Under the pieces are notes generated by a model. The model had not been told where the DNA came from and did not search any database. It saw nothing but the letters and a program-made list of their open reading frames with translations. Source: Armatimonadaceae bacterium (lineage in GTDB: Bacteria; Armatimonadota; Armatimonadia; Armatimonadales; Armatimonadaceae). From it: 49,958 nucleotides of DNA. The position numbers and the translations under genes are program-made. The stretch lies in the NCBI GenBank assembly GCA_030446525.1, contig JAUJNC010000011.1:1-49958 (forward strand), in the 5' to 3' direction. Positions 26,114 through 35,208 of the stretch are shown here, one piece after another. Positions within the stretch are counted from its first letter, which is position 1. Each line of letters opens with the position of its first letter.

Positions 26114-27058
26114 TCAGGCTCCGCCTGCGCGCCGGGCCATTTTTTCGCACCGGCGCGCCAGGCGTATGCCCCCGTCCAGGGCGCGCGAGGCAAGCCCCCC
26201 GGCCGCGCGCGGCGGGCCGTCGCCGCGCCGCAGGGTGATACAGGCGAGCTCGGGGCGGCAGCGGAACCGGAACGGCACCCCGCCCATCCCCACGCCGCGG
26301 CTGATGTAAAGGCGCGCCCGGTCGAAGACGCCCCATCCGGCGATGTAGGGGAAGCCGTCCATGCCGGGGGGGAAGCGCGGCGGCACGCCGGGGATGCGGA
26401 TCTGCCCGCCGTGGGTGTGCCCGGCGAGCACCAGCCACGGATACCGGTCGCAGGCGAAAACGCCGACGGGGTTGTGCGTGAGGAAGACGGCGGCCGCCCC
26501 CCGGGGTACCGGGGCCATCGCCGCCCCTGCGTCGGGCCTGCCGCGCAGCGTGTCTTCGATCCCCGCCACCCACAGCCCCGGCGCGAGCGGCGCGGCCGCG
26601 TTGCGCAGCATCCGCACGCCACCGGAGGCAAGTGCCGACGTGATCCGCGAGGCGCTCGAGTAGTCGTGGTTCCCCAGGCAGCCCCAGACCCCGAGCGGCG
26701 GCGCGAGGCCCGCGAGCAGGCGCGCGAGCGGGCAGGCGTCGCCCCAGTGCCGGTGGACGAAGTCGCCGGTGATCATCACCGCGTCCGGCCGCAGCGCCTT
26801 TGTCGCCCGCAGAGCATCGGCGATGACCTCCCGCGGCGTGACCGGGCCCTGGTGCAGATCGGTGAGATGGACCAGCCGCAAGCCGTCCAGCGCCGGGGGC
26901 AGGTCGGGCAGCGGGACCTCGTGGCGCGTGATCTCCAGGGCATACGGCTCGATGTAGCGCGCATCCACAGGCAACGCCATGCCCGCGCCGAACGCCGTGC
27001 AGACAAGACGCAGCAAGGCCCGCCGCGTAGGACGCCCTGTCAATGGTTTCCCCTCCAT
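26114..27058 (-). CDS. Metallophosphoesterase (YkuE-like), Tat/Sec-exported or membrane-tethered
   Basis: A 314-residue calcineurin-type phosphoesterase. An N-terminal twin-Arg stretch (TGRPTRRALLRLVC, then a hydrophobic run) suggests Tat export. The five metal motifs are in order: LTDLHQ (D-x-H), ITGDFVH (GD), GNHDY (GNHD), LTHNP (H) and AGHTHGGQ (GHTH). The family includes enzymes such as YkuE and UDP-diacylglucosamine-type hydrolases; the substrate here is unknown. It converges with pepF. The last 60 residues are Arg/Ala-rich. A longer upstream frame exists, but MEGKPLTGRP gives the usual N-terminus. Confidence 0.85.
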   Translation of the reverse strand: MEGKPLTGRPTRRALLRLVCTAFGAGMALPVDARYIEPYALEITRHEVPLPDLPPALDGLRLVHLTDLHQGPVTPREVIADALRATKALRPDAVMITGDFVHRHWGDACPLARLLAGLAPPLGVWGCLGNHDYSSASRITSALASGGVRMLRNAAAPLAPGLWVAGIEDTLRGRPDAGAAMAPVPRGAAAVFLTHNPVGVFACDRYPWLVLAGHTHGGQIRIPGVPPRFPPGMDGFPYIAGWGVFDRARLYISRGVGMGGVPFRFRCRPELACITLRRGDGPPRAAGGLASRALDGGIRLARRCEKMARRAGGA

Positions 27059-27144
27059 GAACTTTGTTAAAAAAAGTACTTTGTATTACATACGCGGCGG
27101 CGCGTTGCTGTGTTCCCACAAAGTATCTTCGGAGGGAGAGGGGG

Positions 27145-27828
27145 CTAACAGGAGAGGGGGCCGCCGCAGGCGGCGCAGAATCTATCGCCCGGCAGAACAG
27201 GCGCGCGGCAGGCGGGGCAGGACACGCGGGGGCCGGCAGGCTTGCCGCAGGCGGGGCAGAACGCGACCGGCGCGGCGCGGGCCGGCGACCAGTGCGCCCC
27301 GCAGTGGGGGCACGACCGCTGGAGCCGCGCGCCCGCGAACAGGGCCGCGGATCCGACGGCGAGCAGGGCGCCCCCGGAAAAGGTCCACAGCGGCCCCGGG
27401 CCCACGAACTCCCGCCAGGGCCGCCCCCAGGCGAACGGTTCGATCGGCGGCAAACCGACCCGGGTGAGCTTATCGTTCACCGGGGCCAGCGCCTGCTGCA
27501 GGGCGAGGAGCCGCCCCTTGACTGCCCGCCCCGTTTCCTGCTGGGCGTGCGCGCCGATCCCCAGGGCGACCAGACCGAGCAGAACCCCGAGCAGCGGCAG
27601 GCGCCGCCCCCAGAAGAGCGCCAGCACGCCGCAGCACAGTGACAGCGCGCCCAGGCCGGCGACGCCGGGCAGGGCGACATCGACGCCCAAAACCGTGAGC
27701 CGCGTCCACGGCAGCACGGCGCCCACCGCGATCGCGACGCTCCCGGTGACGCCCAAAACGAGCCCCGCCCACCACAGTCCGCGCAGGGCGCTCCCCCGCG
27801 CCCGCAAAGTGGCGACGGCATCCCCCAT
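27145..27828 (-). CDS. Membrane protein with C-terminal double zinc ribbon
   Basis: A 227-residue protein with four probable membrane spans (LWWAGLVLGVTGSVAIAVGA; LPGVAGLGALSLCCGVLALF; LLGVLLGLVALGIGAHA; SGGALLAVGSAALFAGA). A cytoplasmic tail follows with four CxxC knuckles: CPHCG, CPACG, CPACR and CAACG, giving two zinc ribbons (the DZANK-like arrangement). The region between spans three and four is helical (VKGRLLALQQALAPVNDKLT). The function is unknown; such proteins are common in high-G+C bacteria. It follows murQ by two bases and is probably co-transcribed. Confidence 0.7.
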   Translation of the reverse strand: MGDAVATLRARGSALRGLWWAGLVLGVTGSVAIAVGAVLPWTRLTVLGVDVALPGVAGLGALSLCCGVLALFWGRRLPLLGVLLGLVALGIGAHAQQETGRAVKGRLLALQQALAPVNDKLTRVGLPPIEPFAWGRPWREFVGPGPLWTFSGGALLAVGSAALFAGARLQRSCPHCGAHWSPARAAPVAFCPACGKPAGPRVSCPACRAPVLPGDRFCAACGGPLSC

Positions 27829-27830
27829 CG

Positions 27831-28775
27831 CTAGTCACTACCGGCCGGCGGCGTCTCGCCCAGGGCGACGGCGAGGAACCCCCCGCCCTCGCGCAACAGC
27901 CGCTGCGCCTCGGCCCGGTCCACCCCCCGGCGCGCCATGACGATGGCCGTCTTGACGGAGCCGCCGGCGCGCCCGAGCAGGTCGGCGGCCGCCTGCTCGT
28001 CCGGGGCCCGGCCGATCTCCTGCACCAGGCGGCGGGCGCGGGCCTGGAGCTTGGCGTTGGTGGCCTGCACGTCCACCATGCGGTTGCCGTAGGTCTTGCC
28101 GATGCGGACCATGGCGCCGGTCGAGAGCAGGTTCAGAACCAGCTTCTGGGCCGTCCCCGCCTTCAGCCGCGTGGATCCCGCCACCACCTCCGGCCCGGTG
28201 ACCGGCACGACGGCGGTGTCGACCTCGGCCGCCAGCGGCGACCCGGGCGTGTTCGCGATCCCCACCGTCGCCGCCCCGCGCGCCCTGGCCCGCGCAACGG
28301 CCGCGCGGACATAGGGCGCGCCCCCCGACGCCGAGATCCCCACGACGACATCGTCGGGGCCCACGCCGGCGTCGTCCATCGCGCGCGCCCCGGCATCGGC
28401 GTCGTCCTCGGCGCCCTCCACCGACTGCGAAAGCGCCGCCTCGCCGCCCGCGATGATGCCCCGCACCATCTCCGGCGGGACCCCGAAGGTGGGCGGGCAC
28501 TCGGCGGCGTCCAGGCAGCCCAGGCGCCCGGACGTGCCCGCACCGACATAAAGGAGCCGGCCCCCGCGCCCGAGCGCGTCGGCGATCGTGTCCACGGCCC
28601 GCGCGATCTGCCCGAGCTCCTTGCGCACGGCCGCGGCCACGCCCTGGTCCTCGTCGTTGATGCGGGCGAGCATCTGCTCGGTCGGCAAGCGGTCCAGCCC
28701 CTCGGTGTGGGGGTTGGGCAGCTCGGTCGTCGGCAGCGTCTGCGCCGCGGGTGGCGATGATGTCGTGTCGTTCAT
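27831..28775 (-). CDS. murQ: N-acetylmuramic acid 6-phosphate etherase
   Basis: A 314-residue cytoplasmic lyase that splits the D-lactyl ether of MurNAc-6-phosphate to give GlcNAc-6-phosphate and lactate, a step of cell-wall recycling. Family signatures are GRLLYVGAGTSGRLGCLDA and ECPPTF, then GGEAALSQSVEGAEDD with the catalytic Glu, VVGISASGGAPYV (SIS sugar-phosphate loop) and NRMVDVQATNAKLQ. Length is normal. The gene is divergent from fmdB; 56 bases separate the two starts, with TAAAAT as a possible plus-strand -10. No murK or anmK neighbour is visible. Confidence 0.95.
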   Translation of the reverse strand: MNDTTSSPPAAQTLPTTELPNPHTEGLDRLPTEQMLARINDEDQGVAAAVRKELGQIARAVDTIADALGRGGRLLYVGAGTSGRLGCLDAAECPPTFGVPPEMVRGIIAGGEAALSQSVEGAEDDADAGARAMDDAGVGPDDVVVGISASGGAPYVRAAVARARARGAATVGIANTPGSPLAAEVDTAVVPVTGPEVVAGSTRLKAGTAQKLVLNLLSTGAMVRIGKTYGNRMVDVQATNAKLQARARRLVQEIGRAPDEQAAADLLGRAGGSVKTAIVMARRGVDRAEAQRLLREGGGFLAVALGETPPAGSD

Positions 28776-28831
28776 TTCGTGGTAAAATGCGAAAAGAAAT
28801 TCAATTACCTGCGCGAGGTGCTATCAAGACC

Positions 28832-29143
28832 ATGCCCACGTACGGTTACCAGTGCAAATCGTGCGGACACCGGTTCGAGGTGTTCCAGAGGATCACCGAC
28901 AGCGCCATCTCGGCCTGCGAGAAGTGCGGCGAGGCGGTCAAAAAGCTTCTGTACCCGGTCGGCGTCCAGTTCAAAGGGTCGGGCTTCCACGTCAACGATT
29001 ACGCGAAGTCCGCGCCGGCCAAGGAAGGCGGCGCGGAGCCCAAACCCGAGACCAAGCCCGAGACCAAGCCCGAGACCAAGACGGAAACTGCGGCAGCCAC
29101 CAACACCAAGGCGGAAAGCAAACCCGCGGCGACCACCACCTAG
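28832..29143 (+). CDS. FmdB-like zinc-ribbon protein with Lys/Glu/Thr-rich tail
   Basis: A 103-residue protein. It begins MPTYGYQCKSCGHRFEVFQR and has CEKCG at about residue 31, the single zinc ribbon of the FmdB/CxxC_CXXC_SSSS family of putative regulatory proteins. Residues 50-60 (QFKGSGFHVNDYAK) complete the conserved core. The tail after residue 65 repeats KPETKPETKPETKTET and is low-complexity; its length probably varies between strains. The start is the ATG before MPTYG at 28832 because that is the family N-terminus. It lies opposite murQ. Confidence 0.88.
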   Translation: MPTYGYQCKSCGHRFEVFQRITDSAISACEKCGEAVKKLLYPVGVQFKGSGFHVNDYAKSAPAKEGGAEPKPETKPETKPETKTETAAATNTKAESKPAATTT

Positions 29144-29156
29144 CCCCCACCCCCGT

Positions 29157-29243
29157 CCCCTCTCCCGCCCTCACCCCCTTCCCCTTACCCAACTCGGTGG
29201 GCCCTTTCCCACCTCGGGGAAAGAGGAAGGGGGTGAGGGCGGG
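29157..29243. repeat. Long G/C hairpin repeat, copy 1
   Basis: A 19-bp perfect inverted repeat (29164-29182 and 29225-29243; CCCGCCCTCACCCCCTTCC on the left) encloses an inner 6-bp stem, GGTGGG/CCCACC. It lies between two convergent genes and includes the motif CCCCTCTCCCGCCCTCACCC, which recurs at 33161. It probably serves as a bidirectional terminator and belongs to a dispersed repeat family. Confidence 0.75.
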
Positions 29244-29248
29244 GACTT

Positions 29249-30811
29249 TCACTTGCTCGTGATCTGGAGCCGTCCGGTCGCCGGGTCGTACTGGATGTCC
29301 ACGTCCAGCGCCTCGCCCATGAACGAGAGCGGCACGATGGCGCGCCCTTGCTCCAGGAACGGCGGCTTCTGGAGGCTGATCGCCTGGCCGTTGACGCGGG
29401 CCGTAGGCTTGCCGATGGCGAGCACGATCTCGCGGTCGGCGTTTACCGCGCGGACGATGCGCGTGCTGGGGACCCACGACACCACCCCGCCCGTGTGCTC
29501 GAAGAGGTGGCGGAACGGCGTCAGCGACAGCCCCGCCTCCACACGCGGCGGCACGTCGAAGGCGATGCGCTCGCCGTTGAACGCCACCTGCAGCGCGCCG
29601 TCAGCGCCCTTGCCGGATGACAGCGCCGGGGCCGCGACGCGGCGCACCGTGGCGCGCGGCGTTCGCAGCGAGCGCGCCGGTGCCGCATCGACCTGCGGGG
29701 CCACGCGCAACGCGGGTGCGACCGAGGCGGCCGAGAGGATGGGCGGCCTTTGCGCCGTTTTCAGCGGCAGCGGGCGCACGCCGTAGACCGTCGCGGCCGG
29801 CGCGGCGGGGGACGCCGGCCCGGCGCTGTGGGGCGCCGCGGGCGCGGGCGGGGCAAGCCGCGACGGGGCCGGCGTCTTGGCCGCGGGCGCCGCGGACGGG
29901 ACCGGGGCCGGGCGGGCGAAGTCCGCGCGCGCCACGCGGACCGGCGCCGGCTTCGCCGCGGGCGCGGACGTGAGCGGCCCGGGCCGGGGCGCCTTGGGGA
30001 GCGGGATCGCGAGCGGCTTCGCCGTGCCGGGGGCGGTCTTCGGGGCGGAAGCGGCGGCGGCGAGGTCGGGGATCTCGTCCAGGCGCGCCGTGTTGCCGCC
30101 CGGGTTGTCCACGTAAACGCGCAGCCGCTGGGTCGAGGTCAGCGTCGACCCTTCCACGTACGCCATCGCCTCGACCGTGTGCCAGCCGTTGCCCGTGCCG
30201 GTGGTATCCCAAACGTAGCTGTAGGGCGGGTAGTTCTTGAGGGTCTTGAACTCCTTGTCGATGAAGAACGTGACATACGGGTTCGCGCCGCCCTTGTCCT
30301 TGGCGTCCACGTTCAGCTCGATGGTACCCGACACCCGCTTGCCGTTGCCGGGGGACACGAAGGCCATCTGCGGCCCGCCCAGAGCGCCTGAGGAGGCGCC
30401 GGCGTTGTTCCCCGCCACGATCTTGACCGTGGCGCTCGACGCCGCGCCGATCGCGTCGAACACGGTCACCACGACGGTATGGGCCCCCTGGGAAAGCGTG
30501 GAGCCGTCCACGTCGAACGACAGGACGCCACGCTTCTGGACCTCGGCCTTGTCCAGATCGCGGCGCAGCCAGCGGACGCCGTCCACCCACACCTCCGCCG
30601 CCGTTATGAGGACCCCGGAACGGCTCTGGTAGGAGACATCGATCAGGAAATTGGCGGAGCCGAGCGCGTCGTTGGCGCGCGGGCTGAGGATGCGAAGGTC
30701 AGGCCCGGGGGCAGCCTGCGCGGGCGCGGGGGCAAACCCACCCAGCAGGGCGAGGGACGCGGGCAGCGCCGACGTGGCGGCAGTCCCCTTCGTCCACCGT
30801 GGCAATACCAT
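29249..30811 (-). CDS. Exported protein with Ig-like domains and copper-amine-oxidase stalk domain
   Basis: A 520-residue secreted protein. A signal peptide covers about residues 12-33. Residues about 38-135 and 145-240 are two Ig-like beta domains (SPRANDALGSANFLIDVSYQ; SPGNGKRVSGTIELNVDAKD), the kind that bind envelope glycans or proteins. Residues about 245-390 form a long Ala/Pro-rich linker. The C-terminal 120 residues (VAFNGERIAFDVPPRVEAGL; SLTPFRHLFEHTGGVVSWVP; ARVNGQAISLQKPPFLEQGR; IVPLSFMGEALDVDIQYD) are the stalk domain named after copper amine oxidases and common in Firmicutes and Armatimonadota surface proteins. No enzyme domain is present, so a structural or adhesive role is likely. 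A good promoter lies upstream. Confidence 0.85.
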   Translation of the reverse strand: MVLPRWTKGTAATSALPASLALLGGFAPAPAQAAPGPDLRILSPRANDALGSANFLIDVSYQSRSGVLITAAEVWVDGVRWLRRDLDKAEVQKRGVLSFDVDGSTLSQGAHTVVVTVFDAIGAASSATVKIVAGNNAGASSGALGGPQMAFVSPGNGKRVSGTIELNVDAKDKGGANPYVTFFIDKEFKTLKNYPPYSYVWDTTGTGNGWHTVEAMAYVEGSTLTSTQRLRVYVDNPGGNTARLDEIPDLAAAASAPKTAPGTAKPLAIPLPKAPRPGPLTSAPAAKPAPVRVARADFARPAPVPSAAPAAKTPAPSRLAPPAPAAPHSAGPASPAAPAATVYGVRPLPLKTAQRPPILSAASVAPALRVAPQVDAAPARSLRTPRATVRRVAAPALSSGKGADGALQVAFNGERIAFDVPPRVEAGLSLTPFRHLFEHTGGVVSWVPSTRIVRAVNADREIVLAIGKPTARVNGQAISLQKPPFLEQGRAIVPLSFMGEALDVDIQYDPATGRLQITSK

Positions 30812-30899
30812 AAGATACGGTCCTCCTACGGGAGCGTGTGGAAGCGTGCGTTTTTGTCAGTTCGTCCGCCGGGGAACGGCGGGAGGCCAAAACGGCTCC

Positions 30900-30929
30900 A
30901 GGATAGCACACCCCCGCTTTTTTTGTCAA
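30900..30929 (-). promoter_or_regulatory. Promoter of the stalk-domain protein
   Basis: On the minus strand TTGACA (30924-30929) and TATCCT (30900-30905) are separated by 18 bases, 89 bases ahead of the gene. It is a strong sigma-70-type match. Confidence 0.7.
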
Positions 30930-30950
30930 GCGATGGGCGGCGATTGCACC

Positions 30951-30979
30951 TTGACGCGCCGGGCGCGATCGAGTAGACT
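30951..30979 (+). promoter_or_regulatory. Promoter of the HIT-UDG operon
   Basis: TTGACG (30951-30956), 17-base spacer, TAGACT (30974-30979), then 17 bases to the ATG. With the minus-strand promoter it forms a compact divergent pair with -35 boxes 21 bases apart. Confidence 0.7.
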
Positions 30980-30996
30980 GAAAGGCGGGGGCAGGG

Positions 30997-31524
30997 ATGG
31001 AACGCTTGTGGGCGCCGTGGCGCATGGCCTATATCGAGGCACCGGGGGGCGAGAAGAGCGGCGCCGCCGCGGGGGGCTGCATCTTCTGTGACAAACCCGC
31101 CGCGAACGATGACGTGGCGAATCTGATCGTCCACCGCGGCCGGACCAGCTTCGTCATCCTCAACGCCTTCCCGTACAACAACGGCCACCTGATGGTCGTC
31201 CCCTACCGCCACCTCAGCCGTCTCGCCGGCCTGACGGCGGAGGAGAACGCCGAGATGATGGCGCTGGCCGCCCTGATGACCGAGGTCCTGGGTGACGTGT
31301 CCGGCCCGGACGGGTACAATCTGGGCATGAACCTGGGCCAGGTCGCCGGGGCCGGCATCGCCGACCACCTGCACCTGCACGTCGTCCCCCGCTGGAACGG
31401 CGACACGAACTTCATGCCCGTCGTCGGCGACGTGAAGGTAATGCCGGAAGCGCTCGATCAGGTCTATGCGAAGCTCGTCAAAGCCCTGTCCCGGCGCGCC
31501 GTGACCGCGGACACGCAACCCTGA
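30997..31524 (+). CDS. HIT family hydrolase/phosphorylase
   Basis: A 175-residue histidine-triad nucleotide-binding protein. The motif HLHLHVV (H-x-H-x-H) near residue 125 supplies the nucleophile His. The preceding NLGMNLGQVAGAGIADHLHL and the N-terminal CIFCDK (possible zinc ligand) with PYNNGHLMVVPYRH match the Ap4A-phosphorylase/Fhit-like branch. It begins MERLWAPWRMAYIEAPGG, the typical start of that branch. The activity should be nucleoside phosphate cleavage or AMP transfer. It is followed after 23 bases by the uracil-DNA glycosylase gene. Confidence 0.9.
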   Translation: MERLWAPWRMAYIEAPGGEKSGAAAGGCIFCDKPAANDDVANLIVHRGRTSFVILNAFPYNNGHLMVVPYRHLSRLAGLTAEENAEMMALAALMTEVLGDVSGPDGYNLGMNLGQVAGAGIADHLHLHVVPRWNGDTNFMPVVGDVKVMPEALDQVYAKLVKALSRRAVTADTQP

Positions 31525-31547
31525 GGAGAAAAGCGAGAAGGTAGACA

Positions 31548-32186
31548 ATGGCGGAAGCAGGGGAAAAGGAACGACAGATAGCCAGCCTGGCGGAGAGGGC
31601 GTCGGTGTGCGTGGCCTGCGACCTCCACGAGAACCGCACCAACGTCGTGTTCGGCGAGGGCAACGCCGCCTCGCCCCTGGTGATCGTCGGCGAGGGGCCG
31701 GGCGAGACCGAGGACAAGACGGGCCGCCCGTTTGTCGGGCGCGCCGGCAAGCTGCTGGACGAGTGTCTGCGCGAGTGCGGCATCCTGCGCAAGCACGTCT
31801 TCATCACCAACGTGGTCCGCTGCCGGCCCACGGTCGAGGAGGGCGGCCGGCTCAAGAACCGCCCGCCGCGCGCCGACGAGGCCAACACGTGCCTTTCGCT
31901 GTGGCTGGAGCCCACGCTGGGCGTGATCCAGCCCCTCGTGATCCTGTGCCTGGGGGCGCCCGCGGCGAACGCCATCATCCACAAGGGGTTCAAGATGACC
32001 CAGGAACGGGGCCAGTTCTTCCCCAGCAAATTCGCCCGCCACGCCATCGCCGGCCTGCACCCCGCCTACATTCTGCGCCAGCAGGCTGAAGCCTTCGACG
32101 CCGCCCGCGCCTCGCTCGTCGCCGATATCGAGGCCGCCCGCAAAAAGGTGATCGAGGCCAAAAAACCGCCCACGACCCTGTTCTAG
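31548..32186 (+). CDS. Type-4 uracil-DNA glycosylase
   Basis: A 212-residue base-excision repair enzyme that removes uracil from DNA. The iron-sulfur-type Cys pair CVAC (about residues 18-21) is followed by IVGEGPGETEDKTGRPFVG (catalytic region; Glu and Asp of the water-activating loop), TNVVRCRPTVEEGGRLKNR with the third Cys, and HPAYILRQ, the second motif of family 4. A fourth Cys comes from ANTCLSL. Length and order are normal for bacterial family-4 enzymes. It forms an operon with the HIT gene and a weak terminator follows. Confidence 0.93.
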   Translation: MAEAGEKERQIASLAERASVCVACDLHENRTNVVFGEGNAASPLVIVGEGPGETEDKTGRPFVGRAGKLLDECLRECGILRKHVFITNVVRCRPTVEEGGRLKNRPPRADEANTCLSLWLEPTLGVIQPLVILCLGAPAANAIIHKGFKMTQERGQFFPSKFARHAIAGLHPAYILRQQAEAFDAARASLVADIEAARKKVIEAKKPPTTLF

Positions 32187-32199
32187 GTGGCCCCCAGGT

Positions 32200-32224
32200 C
32201 AGGCTTTGTACGCCTGGGAATTTT
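32200..32224 (+). terminator. Probable terminator after the glycosylase
   Basis: CAGGC (32200-32204), loop TTTGTAC and GCCTG (32212-32216) are followed by GGAATTTTA. The stem is short but correctly placed 14 bases after the stop. Confidence 0.4.
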
Positions 32225-32316
32225 ACTGGAAAACAGGGCGAAGAGATTGTCGAACCGTGACAGCTATGCTATCATCCAAAGAGGTTCACTAATGAGCCAC
32301 TGCTAAGGAGAAAAAC

Positions 32317-33138
32317 ATGCAGCGTTCGCACACATCTCGACCAAGCGGCCTCCACCCCGGAGCGGGGTCCCAGGCGGGGCCGCCTCACGCTGATCGAGCC
32401 TGCTCGTCGTGATCGCCATCATAGCTATCCTCGCCGCCATCCTCTTCCCGTCTTCGCACAGGCAAGAGAGAAAGCACGGCAGACGTCGTGCATGTCCAAC
32501 ATGAAGCAGATCGGCACCGGCGCCATGATGTACGCCCAGGACTACGACGAGACGCTCGTGCCCCAATATGTCGGCACCATCCGGCACGCTGTCGCAGTAC
32601 TCCTGGGGCGACCTGATCTACCCCTACATCAAGAACGAAGGGGTCTACACCTGCCCCTCCAGCAAGGTGAAAGCGGTGCTGAACACCAAAGTCACGCCCT
32701 TTAGCTCTACCGGACGATCGGCGGCAGCCCGGCCAACACCAACGACGCGACCACGAACGAGCCGCCGGCCGGGAAGAATATCGACTACACCTACGGACAG
32801 AACAACTTCAGCAACCCCGCCGTTCCGAGGGTCCCTTCACCTCCAAATACGGCACGATGGCTTCAGTCCCCGCGCCTGCAAGCGTGGCGGCATTCGCCGA
32901 CTCCAGCGGCGCCTCGCCCTTTTCCATCAATGCCGGGGGCGCCGGGTCCACAGACCAAACCGCTGTTTACGGCCAGGTGGGCGCTGAGAAGCATTCCGGT
33001 GGCTCAAGGTACTCTACGGGCGACCCGCGCCGGGATCAACAAAGGCTGAATGTCGCCTTCCTGGACGGGCACAGCAAGTTCATCGGTGTACGCCAATCCA
33101 TGAAGCCTAACATCTGGTCCGCGCGCGACGACGATTGA
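32317..33138 (+). pseudogene. Prepilin-like protein, frameshifted
   Basis: AAGGAG lies 6 bases before the ATG. The leader and helix (expected FTLIELLVV) are spread over shifts at about 32395, 32450 and 32580. They read LTLIE, then [14 protein letters not shown], then [20 protein letters not shown] and AMMYAQDYDE. The rest (LIYPYIKNEGVYTCPSSK; RTSRRPGR region; LNVAFLDGHSKF) is recognisable, with the DG tail having Asp where His is usual at the -10 position. The next coding region (33443) is a DUF5060 glycoside hydrolase. The gene may be intact if the shifts are errors. Confidence 0.65.
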
Positions 33139-33160
33139 CGCGGGCACTCACCCCCCGGCC

Positions 33161-33209
33161 CCCTCTCCCGCCCTCACCCCCCGCCCCTCTCCCAATCCTG
33201 GGAGAGGGG
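33161..33209. repeat. G/C hairpin repeat, copy 2
   Basis: CCCCTCTCCC (33184-33193) and GGGAGAGGGG (33200-33209) pair over a 6-base loop. It begins with CCCCTCTCCCGCCCTCACCC, identical to the sequence at 29157. It lies just after the prepilin-like gene. Confidence 0.7.
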
Positions 33210-33442
33210 AGCAGAAAAGCTTCGAAGCGGCCGGGCTCCCCGGCTCCGCTTTCCCGTGGCGTAAGTACCCGGCATGTTCTTGCATTTTTTCCAGGTCGAT
33301 GTGTGCGATCTCCATCGGGCAGCTTCATCCCTGCATTATACCACCGGTGAATCTTGGGCTCTTGTAGGGAGGAATCTTGCGCTTGCCGATGAACTCCACG
33401 CATGACAACGCTCGGAATGGCTCCTGCTTAAAAGCATAAACT

Positions 33443-35142
33443 ATGAGAACAAGCCAACAAGTCCGAGGGGTTGAGAACCCCCGCAGATTTATACAAAGAG
33501 CCGGCGCTCTGTTGTTCTTTGTTACGCTCAGCACAGGGGGTATTAGTATGGCTGCCGCAGCGGCGAAAGAGGTGCCGCAATGGTCGGTTCACGGTTCGCG
33601 TTCACGGCCAGCGGGCGATACGCTAATCCGTACACACAGGTATGCTTGACGACCACCTTTACCGGACCCGGCAATGTTCAAGGACGGTGCCGGGTTTCTG
33701 GGACGGGAACGGCGCGTTCACGGTCCGCTGGACGCCGACGGCGCCGGGCGCCTGGTCGTACCGGACCCATTCCTCCGATGCCGGGCTGGACGGCAAGACC
33801 GGCACGATCCAGTGCACTTCCCCCGCCCCCGGCGCGCACGGCTTTCTGCGGCGCGACGCCAAAACCGGTACAGCTTTGTCTTCGACGACGGCACGCGCTT
33901 CTTCATGTGGGGGCAGACGGTAAACACGCCCTGATGCAGAACGCCGCAGCCGGCGACCGGTGGAAGGCGGCGGTCGACAACACCCGGGCCAAGGGGATGA
34001 ACAAGATCCGGATGCTCGTCTGGCCGCCGTGGGGCGTGCGCGATAAAGTCCACTACCCCCCGACACCGGCTTTCGTGGACGGTGACCACGATCGGCTGAA
34101 CCTCGCCCACTGGCGCAAGCTGGACGAGGTCGTGCGCTACCTGGCTTCCAAGGACATGCTCGCGGATCTCGTCCTTTTCTTCAACGACGAGGCGCTGTAC
34201 GGCACGGAGGAGCAGGATCACCGGTACGTGCGCTATGTCCTGTCGCGCTATGCCGCGTTCCCCAACGTGCTCTGGTGTATCACCAACGAGTGGAACTACA
34301 CCAAGAAACCCCGCCCCTACTGGAACAAGATCGGCGAGATCGCCCGGCAGGAAGACCCGTGGAGCCGCGAAGGGGCGTACTTGCGGGCCCTGTCGATTCA
34401 CCAGCAGACGCGCCACGACTTCCAGTTCTTCGACCAGAAATGGGTCTCGCACGCGATCGTTCAGCTGGGTGTGCGCAACCAGGGCCGGACGCTCCGGGAC
34501 GCCGACGAGTGGCAGGCGAGCAGCGCGGCCGAAGAGGGACGCACCTTCCGGCGCGGCGACGAGTGGGGCAATTTCAGCATCATCTATAACTGGGGGCACG
34601 ACCTGCCGGTCGTCAACGACGAGTACGGCTACATCGGCGAGCCGGAAGACCGGAGCGTGCCCAAAGACGCCCAGGGGAACTACCCCCGGTACACGCGGGA
34701 GAAGCACCGCCAGACGATGTGGGGCATCGCCGCCGCGGGCGGGTACGGGTCGGCGGGCGACAAGAACCCGTACCCGGACGGGGCGCCGTACTTCTCGGCC
34801 AACTGGTACGACGTCCCGGAGTACGAGGATATCACGCGGCTGGTGAACTTCTTCACCACCAAAGGGGTCGAGCACTGGAAGATGGGCGGGCAGAACGCGC
34901 TGGTCAGATCCGGCGCCCGCGTGTACGTGCTGGCGGAGCCCGGCAGGCAGTACGTGCTCTATGCCGCCGCCGGCGGCGCCGTCTCCCTGGAGCTGGCGGA
35001 CGGCACCTACGTTGCCCGCCGCTACGACCCGCGCACGGGCGAGGACACCGCGCTCCCCGACGTGAGCGGCGGCATCCGCTCGTTCACCCTGCCAAACACG
35101 AGCGACTGGGTGGTATATCTTCGCAAGCGAGAGCGCGACTGA
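33443..35142 (+). CDS. DUF5060/DUF4038 (apiosidase-like) glycoside hydrolase, frameshifted N-terminus
   Basis: An exported hydrolase. A signal peptide (residues about 18-40, core ALLFFVTLSTGG) precedes a DUF5060 beta domain: VPQWSVH, ANPYTQV, FTGPGNVQ, GFWDGNGAFTVRWTPTAPGA and GLDGKTGTIQC, reached through shifts near 33590, 33690 and 33920. From about 33930 a single frame gives the DUF4038 TIM barrel (MNKIRMLVWPPWG; LADLVLFFNDEAL; CITNEWNYTKK with the probable acid/base Glu; VVNDEYGYIG with the probable nucleophile Glu) and a C-terminal beta domain (ARRYDPRTGEDTALPDVSGG). GH140 apiosidases and similar enzymes share the DUF4038 fold; the substrate here is unproven. It is one of four paralogues in the window. 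Confidence 0.78.
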
Positions 35143-35208
35143 CACACAACCAAACGCGGTACCTGATGAGACGGCGCGTGACAGAGAAACACGGATAGGA
35201 AGGCACCA

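Noticed and set aside
33325..33534. Minus-strand frame ending RKIPPYKSPRFTGGIMQG with a TATAAT-like sequence
   Set aside because: It overlaps the start of the DUF5060 gene, and the end resembles several families only weakly; treated as chance.
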